The notes under the pieces: generated by a model
Databases searched by the model: none
What the model was told of the DNA's origin: nothing
The model's input: the letters and a program-made list of their open reading frames with translations, nothing else
Translations under genes and position numbers: made by a program
Shown here: positions 6,482-11,801 of the stretch, in pieces
Layout: each line of letters begins with the position of its first letter
How positions within the stretch are numbered: position 1 is the first letter of the stretch
Origin: an uncultured Eubacteriales bacterium
GTDB taxonomy: Bacteria > Bacillota > Clostridia > Lachnospirales > Lachnospiraceae
DNA: 11,801 nucleotides
Direction of reading: 5' to 3'
NCBI GenBank assembly: GCA_900549105.1
Contig: URND01000093.1
Coordinates: forward strand, 1-11,801

Positions 6482-7480
6482 ATGGGATTTATTGATGGAA
6501 TCAAAACACGCGCGAAAGCAGACCTTAAGACAATCGTTCTTCCAGAGTCTTATGACCTGCGTGTTATTGAAGCAGCAAGCAAGATTGAAAAAGAAGGCGT
6601 AGCCAAAGTTATTTTAATTGGTGACCCGGAAGATATTGCAAAATCCGCAGCAAGCTACGATTTATCAGGGGTTGAAATCGTAAATCCGGAAACATTTGCC
6701 GGACTGGATGACTTTATTGTTCATTTCTATGAACTCCGTAAAAGAAAAGGTATGACATTAAATGATGCAAGACGTATTCTTACATCCAACTTCTTATTCT
6801 TTGGCGTTATGATGGTTAAGATGGGATTTGCTGACGGTATGGTTGGCGGATGTACAACACCTACAGCAAACTTGCTCCGTCCATCTCTGCAGATTCTTAA
6901 AACTGCTCCGGACAGCAAGCTCGTATCCGCATTCTTTGTACTGGATGTACCAAACTGCGAATTCGGCGCTGACGGCGTATTCATTTTCTCCGATGCCGGT
7001 TTGAATCAGAATCCAACTTCCGAAGAATTAGCGCATATCGCTTATGATTCTGCCAAAACATTCGAAACATTGATTGGCAAGAAGCCGATTACAGCAATGC
7101 TTTCCCATTCCACTATGGGTAGTGCGAGCCATCCGGATGTAGACAAAGTTCAGAATGCGGTTGAATTTGCTCATAAAGAATATCCGGACCTTCTGGTTGA
7201 CGGTGAATTCCAGTTGGACGCTGCGATTGTTCCTGAAGTTGGACAGCAGAAAGCTCCTGGCAATGAAATCGCCGGACATGCCAACGTTCTTATTTTCCCT
7301 GACTTGGATGCAGGTAACATCGGTTACAAACTGGTTCAGAGACTTGCCAAAGCAGAAGCTTACGGCCCGATTACACAGGGTCTTGCCGGACCTGTTAACG
7401 ATTTGTCCCGCGGATGCTCCGCAGATGATATCGTTGGCGTTGTAGCGATTACAGCAGTACAGGCTCAGATGGAGAAATAA
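6482..7480 (+). CDS. pta: Phosphate acetyltransferase
   Basis: Pta interconverts acetyl-CoA plus phosphate with acetyl phosphate plus CoA, and usually works with acetate kinase to make ATP and acetate during fermentation. The 332-residue product has the length of the short, single-domain class. Signature stretches are ADGMVGG (117-123), SHSTMGSASHP (208-218), DGEFQLDAA (240-248), FPDLDAGNIGYK (272-283) and GPVNDLSRG (303-311). The frame is open back to an ATG at 6425, which lies at the promoter's predicted transcription start and lacks a ribosome binding site. The ATG at 6482 has AAAGGGG eight bases upstream and gives the family N-terminus, so it is chosen. Codon use looks different from recG and tmcAL, with more A/T-ending codons, as in a highly expressed gene. 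A strong terminator follows directly; acetate kinase is not next to it. Confidence 0.97.
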   Translation: MGFIDGIKTRAKADLKTIVLPESYDLRVIEAASKIEKEGVAKVILIGDPEDIAKSAASYDLSGVEIVNPETFAGLDDFIVHFYELRKRKGMTLNDARRILTSNFLFFGVMMVKMGFADGMVGGCTTPTANLLRPSLQILKTAPDSKLVSAFFVLDVPNCEFGADGVFIFSDAGLNQNPTSEELAHIAYDSAKTFETLIGKKPITAMLSHSTMGSASHPDVDKVQNAVEFAHKEYPDLLVDGEFQLDAAIVPEVGQQKAPGNEIAGHANVLIFPDLDAGNIGYKLVQRLAKAEAYGPITQGLAGPVNDLSRGCSADDIVGVVAITAVQAQMEK

Positions 7481-7498
7481 TCAATTTAAAATCACAGA

Positions 7499-7526
7499 GG
7501 ACCGGCAGAAATTGTCGGTCCTTTTT
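7499..7526 (+). terminator. Intrinsic terminator after pta
   Basis: GGACCGGCA (7499-7507) pairs with TGTCGGTCC (7513-7521), with one G-U pair, around the 5-base loop GAAAT. Five T residues follow immediately (7522-7526). It makes pta a single-gene transcript unless there is read-through. Confidence 0.9.
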
Positions 7527-7538
7527 ATAACTTAATTA

Positions 7539-7567
7539 TTGACAAAATATTCTGACCTATGTATAAT
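7539..7567 (+). promoter_or_regulatory. Consensus sigma-A promoter of yceD-rpmF
   Basis: TTGACA (7539-7544) and TATAAT (7562-7567) are both perfect consensus hexamers with an ideal 17-base spacer. Transcription should start near 7574, about 22 bases before the yceD start. It is the strongest-looking promoter in the window, as suits a ribosomal protein operon. Confidence 0.9.
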
Positions 7568-7595
7568 GAGTAAGGTATGGAGTTAGGAGACGTCT

Positions 7596-8114
7596 ATGTT
7601 TATTAATATTTCAGAGCTTATTTCTACACCGTTAAAAGCAGAGAGCTTTACTGTTCCTGTGGATATGGAAGTTTATGAATGGCAGGGTGAGCATTTTCCT
7701 TTTCGTGAAAAAGGCGAACTCATTCTTAACTTATCAAATGCAGGAGTCCGGAAAGTTCATCTGGAGGGCCATTGGGAAGGAAGTCTCGGTATTCCCTGTG
7801 ACCGATGCCTGAAGGAAGTTCTTGTTCCCTTCCATGTCGATTTGGATGAAATGATTGATTTGTCATCGGAGCGGCAGGAAGAGCTGGCGGATGACAGCTA
7901 TGTGGAAGAAAACAGCATTGATACGGACGCTCTGATCAATCATGAAATTTTAATTCGCTTTCCAATGAAGATATTATGCCGTGAAGATTGTAAAGGTATA
8001 TGTTTGAAATGCGGAAAGGATTTAAACCATGGAGAGTGCGGCTGCGACAGGGTTTCTTTAGACCCCCAGATGGCTGCCATTCAGGATATTTTTAAGAATT
8101 TTAAGGAGGTGTGA
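7596..8114 (+). CDS. yceD: YceD/DUF177 family protein (YlbN)
   Basis: A 172-residue protein of the YceD (DUF177) family, almost always encoded directly before rpmF. In bacteria and chloroplasts the family has been linked to 23S rRNA accumulation and large-subunit maturation; its biochemistry is not settled. The sequence shows a cysteine pair at C68/C71 (CDRC) and a C-terminal cluster at C128, C132, C136, C139, C148 and C150. This cluster lies in the family signature CxxxCxGxCxxCGxxLN, which suggests metal binding. The ATG at 7596 has AGGAG at 7585-7589. The gene stops three bases before the rpmF start, and the GGAGG used by rpmF lies inside its last codons, so translation is probably coupled. 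ylbN is the B. subtilis name for the equivalent gene. Confidence 0.93.
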   Translation: MFINISELISTPLKAESFTVPVDMEVYEWQGEHFPFREKGELILNLSNAGVRKVHLEGHWEGSLGIPCDRCLKEVLVPFHVDLDEMIDLSSERQEELADDSYVEENSIDTDALINHEILIRFPMKILCREDCKGICLKCGKDLNHGECGCDRVSLDPQMAAIQDIFKNFKEV

Positions 8115-8117
8115 TCC

Positions 8118-8297
8118 ATGTCCATTTGTCCAAAGAATAAATCATCCAAAGCAAGAAGAGACAGCCGTAGAGCTAATTGGAAGATGAGTGCTCCGGCTTT
8201 AGTTAAGTGCAGTCATTGCGGCGAACTTATGATGCCTCATAGAGTATGCAAAGCTTGTGGATATTACGATAAAAAATCTATCGTTGAAGTTCAGTAA
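8118..8297 (+). CDS. rpmF: 50S ribosomal protein L32 (zinc-ribbon form)
   Basis: A 59-residue L32, a small protein of the large ribosomal subunit. The basic N-terminal part KSSKARRDSRRANWKM (8-23) is the L32 signature and contacts rRNA. CSHC (31-34) and CKAC (44-47) form the zinc ribbon, so this is the zinc-binding (C+) form and not a zinc-free paralogue. An extra cysteine sits at position 4 (MSICPKNK, where many L32s have MAVPKRK). The ATG at 8118 follows GGAGG at about 8105-8109, which lies inside the end of yceD. It is the last gene of a two-gene operon with a strong terminator behind it. Confidence 0.97.
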   Translation: MSICPKNKSSKARRDSRRANWKMSAPALVKCSHCGELMMPHRVCKACGYYDKKSIVEVQ

Positions 8298-8318
8298 TTC
8301 ATTTAAAGAAATTGACGG

Positions 8319-8352
8319 AAGGCGGGAAGAAATTCCTGCCTTTCTTTTTTCT
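8319..8352 (+). terminator. Intrinsic terminator after rpmF
   Basis: AAGGCGGGAA (8319-8328) pairs with TTCCTGCCTT (8333-8342), with one G-U pair, across a GAAA (GNRA-type) tetraloop. A T-rich tract with a six-T run follows. This is a strong rho-independent terminator. Confidence 0.92.
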
Positions 8353-8373
8353 TTTGAATTCGCTAAAAAGAGG

Positions 8374-8402
8374 TTGATTTAATGTATATTATCTAGTATA
8401 TT
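8374..8402 (+). promoter_or_regulatory. Sigma-A promoter of plsX
   Basis: TTGATT (8374-8379) and TATATT (8397-8402) are separated by 17 bases. Transcription would start near 8409, about 33 bases before the plsX ATG. The spacer and -10 contain a direct repeat GTATATT (8384-8390 and 8396-8402). I see no convincing FapR-type palindrome. Confidence 0.6.
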
Positions 8403-8441
8403 TATAGATGATTACAGACATTGTAATTGGAGGCACAGAAT

Positions 8442-9446
8442 ATGGAAGAATTAGTAACTGTCGCTTTGGATGCTATGGGTGGTGACAACGCACCTTCTGA
8501 GATTGTCAAAGGCGGCGTAGATGCGGTGAATGAGAGTAAAGAAGTCAGGGTGCTTATGGTCGGCGATGCGGAAAGGATTCAGGCTGAACTGGCAAAATAT
8601 ACCTATGATAAAGAGCGGATTGAAATTGTTCCGGCGACGGAAGTCATCAGCAATAATGAATCTCCGGTACACGCGATTCGGAATAAACCGGATTCTTCAA
8701 TTGTTCGCTGTCAGAAGCTGGTGAAGAGCGGGGAGGCGGATGCCATGGTGTCAGCCGGTTCTAGCGGGGCTGTTCTGGCTGGAGGGCAGTTGATTGTCGG
8801 CCGCATCAAAGGGGTTCAGAGACCGCCGCTGGCTCCGCTGATTCCAACCGCAAAAGGTTTCTCGCTTTTAATCGACTGCGGCGCGAATGTGGACGCGCGG
8901 GCGCAGCATCTTCTGCAGTTTGCCCAGATTGGTTCGATATATATGGAGCGCATTATGGGCGTTGAAAAGCCAAAGGTGGCGATTGTCAACATTGGTGCGG
9001 AAGAAGAAAAAGGTAATCAGTTGGTGAAAGAGGCCTATCCACTTTTAAAAGAGTGTCCGTCGATTCATTTTATCGGCAGTATTGAGGCCAGAGACATTCC
9101 GTCAGGCGAGGCAGATGTCATTGTCTGCGAAGCATTTGTCGGAAATGTTATTTTGAAACTGTATGAAGGCGTGGGCATGACACTGATTAAAAAAATGAAG
9201 ACGGCAATGATGTCTTCGTTTAAAACCAAAATAGGTGGCTTACTCGTAAAGCCTGCTTTGAAAAGAGTTGCAAAAGAATTCGATTCCGGCGAATATGGCG
9301 GTGCGCCATTGCTCGGACTTAAGGGACTGGTCGTGAAAGCCCATGGAAGTTCCGGCGCGCGGGACATTAAAAATTCGATTCTTCGATGTATATCCTTTAA
9401 AAAGCAGAATATCAATGTACGGATAGAGGAAGTTTTAAATCAGTGA
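8442..9446 (+). CDS. plsX: Phosphate acyltransferase PlsX
   Basis: PlsX converts acyl-ACP and phosphate to acyl phosphate, the donor used by PlsY for the first acylation of glycerol-3-phosphate in phospholipid synthesis. It is a peripheral membrane enzyme. The 334-residue product has the usual length. Family motifs are ALDAMGGDNAP (8-18), SAGSSGA (104-110), DCGANVD (145-151), NIGAEEEKGN (183-192) and CEAFVGNVILK (229-239). A TTG start at 8427 is open in the same frame but overlaps the ribosome binding site; the ATG at 8442 follows GGAGG (8429-8433) by eight bases. It lies 47 bases before acpP, whose product carries its acyl substrate, and the two are probably co-transcribed. Confidence 0.97.
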   Translation: MEELVTVALDAMGGDNAPSEIVKGGVDAVNESKEVRVLMVGDAERIQAELAKYTYDKERIEIVPATEVISNNESPVHAIRNKPDSSIVRCQKLVKSGEADAMVSAGSSGAVLAGGQLIVGRIKGVQRPPLAPLIPTAKGFSLLIDCGANVDARAQHLLQFAQIGSIYMERIMGVEKPKVAIVNIGAEEEKGNQLVKEAYPLLKECPSIHFIGSIEARDIPSGEADVIVCEAFVGNVILKLYEGVGMTLIKKMKTAMMSSFKTKIGGLLVKPALKRVAKEFDSGEYGGAPLLGLKGLVVKAHGSSGARDIKNSILRCISFKKQNINVRIEEVLNQ

Positions 9447-9493
9447 TTTCCCAATCTCATAAAATAATTTTATTTTTGAAAGGACGTTAGATT

Positions 9494-9724
9494 ATGGAAT
9501 TAGAAAGATTAAAAGAGATTATCGCAGACATTATGGGGCTGGATACCAGTGAAATTACAATGGATTCTTCTTTTTCGGAAGACCTTGGCTGTGACTCTTT
9601 GGATACGGTGGAGATTGTTATGGCCATTGAGGATGAACTTGACATTAAGATTTCCGATGATGCCGCTGAAAGTATTGTTACTGTCGGCGACGCCATGGAA
9701 GCGATTAAAAACTTTTTAAATTAG
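9494..9724 (+). CDS. acpP: Acyl carrier protein
   Basis: A small, acidic 76-residue carrier that holds growing fatty acyl chains on a 4'-phosphopantetheine arm and hands them to the FAS II enzymes and PlsX. The attachment serine is S35 in CDSLDTVE (33-40), at the start of helix II. The residue before the Asp is Cys33, where most bacterial ACPs have Ala. AAAGGA at 9479-9484 serves as ribosome binding site. A terminator directly downstream should raise acpP transcript levels relative to rnc, as suits an abundant protein. Position between plsX and rnc matches B. subtilis and other Firmicutes, apart from fabD and fabG, which are absent here. Confidence 0.97.
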   Translation: MELERLKEIIADIMGLDTSEITMDSSFSEDLGCDSLDTVEIVMAIEDELDIKISDDAAESIVTVGDAMEAIKNFLN

Positions 9725-9750
9725 TGTGGTGTGATAGAGCACATAAAACA

Positions 9751-9784
9751 GGGGTCTCCGGTTGCCAGAAGAGACTCCTTTTTT
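9751..9784 (+). terminator. Terminator between acpP and rnc
   Basis: GGGGTCTC (9751-9758) pairs with GAGACTCC (9771-9778), with one G-U pair, around a 12-base loop. Six T residues follow (9779-9784). No clear promoter lies between it and rnc, so rnc and smc probably depend on read-through or on a promoter I cannot recognise. Confidence 0.82.
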
Positions 9785-9816
9785 AAATCAAAAACAGAAA
9801 AAGAAAGGAGAAAAAG

Positions 9817-10542
9817 ATGGACTTAAATAAAATTTTGGCTTTTCAGCAAAAAATAGATTACCGGTTTTCGGATGTATCTCTGCTTGAGACGGCTCTGATT
9901 CACAGTTCTTATGCCAATGAACATAAACTGAAAAAATTTCAGAATAATGAACGACTGGAATTTCTCGGCGATGCGGTATTGGAGCTGGTTTCCAGCGATG
10001 TTCTTTTTAAACGTTATCCGGAAAAGCTGGAAGGTACATTGAGTAAGACGCGGGCCAGTCTTGTCTGCGAACCGGCATTGGCTTACTGCGCCAGAGAATT
10101 GGGACTTGGAGATTTCCTGCTGCTTGGCCGGGGGGAGGATATGACCGGGGGAAGAGACCGGGATTCCATATTGTCCGATGCGTTGGAAGCGGTTATCGGA
10201 AGCCTCTATCTGGATGGCGGCCTGGAGTCTGCGCGGCGGTTTATTATGAATTTTGTTTTGAATGATATGGAAAATACCCGCCTTTTTTATGACTGCAAAA
10301 CGACACTTCAGGAAAACATACAGAGTTGGTCAAAGGATACGCCGGTTTACGAGCTGGTGGATGAATACGGGCCGGAGCACAGCCGCACCTTTGTCATGCA
10401 GATTCGGCTTGGAGGGCGGATTCTCGGCAAGGGAAGCGGGCGGACAAAACAGGCCGCCGGACAGAATGCTGCCTATGAGTCTTTATTGACTTTAAAAGCA
10501 GAAGGAATATTTAAAGATAAGGACGACGATTTATGTATTTAA
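9817..10542 (+). CDS. rnc: Ribonuclease III
   Basis: RNase III cleaves double-stranded RNA, including rRNA precursors, mRNA leaders and sense-antisense duplexes. The 241-residue product has the standard two-domain form. The catalytic domain carries the signature NERLEFLGDAVLEL (44-57), and the likely metal-binding residues are E48, D52, D121 and E124 (SDALEAVIG, 120-128). The C-terminal double-stranded RNA binding domain runs from about 160 to 228 and ends with GKGSGRTKQAAGQNAAYESL. AAAGGAG (9804-9810) lies six bases before the ATG. The last 10 bases overlap the start of smc in another frame, so smc translation is probably coupled to rnc. Confidence 0.97.
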   Translation: MDLNKILAFQQKIDYRFSDVSLLETALIHSSYANEHKLKKFQNNERLEFLGDAVLELVSSDVLFKRYPEKLEGTLSKTRASLVCEPALAYCARELGLGDFLLLGRGEDMTGGRDRDSILSDALEAVIGSLYLDGGLESARRFIMNFVLNDMENTRLFYDCKTTLQENIQSWSKDTPVYELVDEYGPEHSRTFVMQIRLGGRILGKGSGRTKQAAGQNAAYESLLTLKAEGIFKDKDDDLCI

Positions 10543-11801
10543 AAAGTATTGAGCTGCAGGGATTCAAGTCCTTTGCAAATAAGACGATACTGAAATTTAA
10601 CAAGGGAATTACCGGCATTGTAGGACCTAACGGCAGCGGAAAGAGTAATGTGGCTGATGCAGTACGGTGGGTACTTGGAGAACAAAGTGCAAAACAGCTT
10701 CGCGGCAGCAAGATGGAGGACGTTATTTTTTCTGGTACCGAGAACAGAAAACCATTAGGTTTTGCCTATGTCGCCATCACGATCGACAATTCGGATCACA
10801 AACTGCCCATCGATTATGAGGAACTGACGGTTGCCAGGCGTGTCTACCGTTCCGGGGAGAGCGAATATCTGATTAACGGACATACAAGCCGTTTAAAGGA
10901 TGTGCAGGAACTGTTTTTTGATACGGGAATCGGCAAAGAAGGCTATTCCATCATCGGCCAGGGCCAGATTGATAAGATTCTGAGCGGCAAGCCGGAAGAA
11001 CGGCGGGAGCTTTTTGATGAGGCTGTCGGCATCGTCAAATATAAAAAGAGAAAAGCTCTGGCGGAAAAGAATCTGAATATTGAAAAACAGAATTTATACC
11101 GGGTGACGGATATTCTGGCGGAGCTGGAGAAGCAGGTCGGCCCTTTGTCCCGCCAGTCAGAAAAGGCCAGAGAATATTTGAAGCTGAGAGATGGGCTGAA
11201 AGCGCTGGACGTTCGGATGTATCTCTCGGAATACCGGCGGCTTAAAGAGGCGGCTTCAGATTATGGAGAAAAATATAAAATTGCGGAAGCCGACCTGAAG
11301 GATAGCCGTGAAAAGCTGGAAGCGGCCCGGCTTGAGTATTCACGGATAGAAAAAGAACTTGAAAGCTGCAACGGGGAAATCGACGCATTGAAAAACCGGA
11401 TTTCCGATATCCATTTGGAACGGGAAAAGAACGAAAGTGAAATTCGTCTTATGCAGGAACAGATGCGGAGTGAGGCTGCGGCAGCCGGACATTATGAGGA
11501 ACGCCGTATCCAGGTTTCTGAGAGCATGGACAGCAAAAAGCAGGAAGCCGGACAGTGGGAAGCGGAACTGAAAAAGCTGGCTGAAAAGATTTCATCCCTT
11601 GAGAATACAAAAAAAGAGGCGGAAGACCGGCTGGATTCTATGAATGGAATGATTGAGCGGCTGCGTCAGGCCATTGAAGAGAAAAACGGCGATGTCATTG
11701 AGGCTCTGAACCGGATTGGCGGTGTCAGGGCGAAGCTCCAGCGTTACGATGCTATGCTGGAACAGATTCAGATTCGGAAATCAGAGTTGAATCAGAGGCT
11801 G
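10533..11801 (+). CDS. smc: Chromosome segregation protein SMC (3' end beyond the window)
   Basis: SMC is the ATPase core of the bacterial condensin (with ScpA and ScpB) that organises and segregates the chromosome. 423 codons are visible with no stop; the full protein is about 1,190 residues, so roughly one third is present. The N-terminus MYLKSIELQGFKSFA is typical. Walker A GPNGSGKSN is at 31-39, the R-loop region RGSKMEDVIF near 57-66, and the Q-loop/signature IGQGQID at 141-147. From about residue 165 the sequence becomes the long, charged coiled-coil arm. The hinge, the C-motif and Walker B lie outside the window. The ATG at 10533 is inside the end of rnc, with AAGGA at 10519-10523 as ribosome binding site. 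In Firmicutes ftsY usually follows. Confidence 0.97.
   Translation, partial: MYLKSIELQGFKSFANKTILKFNKGITGIVGPNGSGKSNVADAVRWVLGEQSAKQLRGSKMEDVIFSGTENRKPLGFAYVAITIDNSDHKLPIDYEELTVARRVYRSGESEYLINGHTSRLKDVQELFFDTGIGKEGYSIIGQGQIDKILSGKPEERRELFDEAVGIVKYKKRKALAEKNLNIEKQNLYRVTDILAELEKQVGPLSRQSEKAREYLKLRDGLKALDVRMYLSEYRRLKEAASDYGEKYKIAEADLKDSREKLEAARLEYSRIEKELESCNGEIDALKNRISDIHLEREKNESEIRLMQEQMRSEAAAAGHYEERRIQVSESMDSKKQEAGQWEAELKKLAEKISSLENTKKEAEDRLDSMNGMIERLRQAIEEKNGDVIEALNRIGGVRAKLQRYDAMLEQIQIRKSELNQRL

Noticed and set aside
6408..8401. CTAGTATAT shared by the pta (6408-6416) and plsX (8393-8401) promoters
   Set aside because: The copies sit at slightly different offsets relative to the -10 and are mostly T/A; chance similarity between two -10 regions is the simpler reading.
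8374..8410. A FapR operator over the plsX promoter
   Set aside because: The region has direct repeats of GTATATT but no clear inverted repeat of the FapR type, and no fapR gene is present before plsX.
1..11801. A mobile element, CRISPR array, defence system or toxin-antitoxin pair
   Set aside because: Every sizeable stretch is explained by conserved chromosomal genes in familiar order; I saw no transposase, integrase, spaced repeats, attachment-like repeats or orphan accessory genes.

Overview
The window looks like chromosomal housekeeping DNA from a spore-forming member of the Clostridia, most likely Lachnospiraceae. The reasons are an alpha/beta-type small acid-soluble spore protein, a YlbJ-type sporulation membrane protein, strong GGAGG-like ribosome binding sites, mixed GC content, and a gene order typical of Firmicutes. 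I see no mobile element, CRISPR array, rRNA or tRNA. No gap between genes exceeds about 200 bases, and each gap mostly holds promoters and terminators.

Layout. Bases 1-1857 are the 3' part of recG, cut by the window edge. A short spore-protein gene (1953-2162) follows with its own sigma-G-like promoter and a hairpin terminator. A strong vegetative promoter near 2276 then drives rsmD, coaD and a gene for a coiled-coil protein with a very acidic tail (3402-4109). By recalled sequence and gene position this last protein looks like a relative of the actinobacterial septation factor SepIVA. On the opposite strand lie ylbJ (4135-5025) and tmcAL (5058-6290), converging on that operon. Divergent from tmcAL, pta (6482-7480) has its own promoter and terminator. 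Next come yceD-rpmF (7596-8297, near-consensus promoter, terminator), then plsX (8442-9446), acpP (9494-9724, terminator), rnc (9817-10542) and the 5' part of smc (10533 to the window end).

How it fits together. The rsmD-coaD-...-ylbJ-...-tmcAL-yceD-rpmF order mirrors the ylbH-ylbN-rpmF block of Bacillus subtilis, and plsX-acpP-rnc-smc mirrors its lipid/RNase III/SMC block. The window therefore joins two conserved clusters. The genes cover DNA repair (recG), ribosome and tRNA maturation (rsmD, yceD-rpmF, tmcAL, rnc), CoA, acetyl-CoA and fatty-acid/phospholipid metabolism (coaD, pta, plsX, acpP), sporulation (SASP, ylbJ) and chromosome segregation or division (smc, the SepIVA-like gene).

The least ordinary items are the SepIVA-like coiled-coil protein with its acidic tail, the absence of ackA from its usual place after pta, and a terminator for the plus-strand operon built into the last codons of the convergent ylbJ gene. 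I found no exotic or defence-type system.
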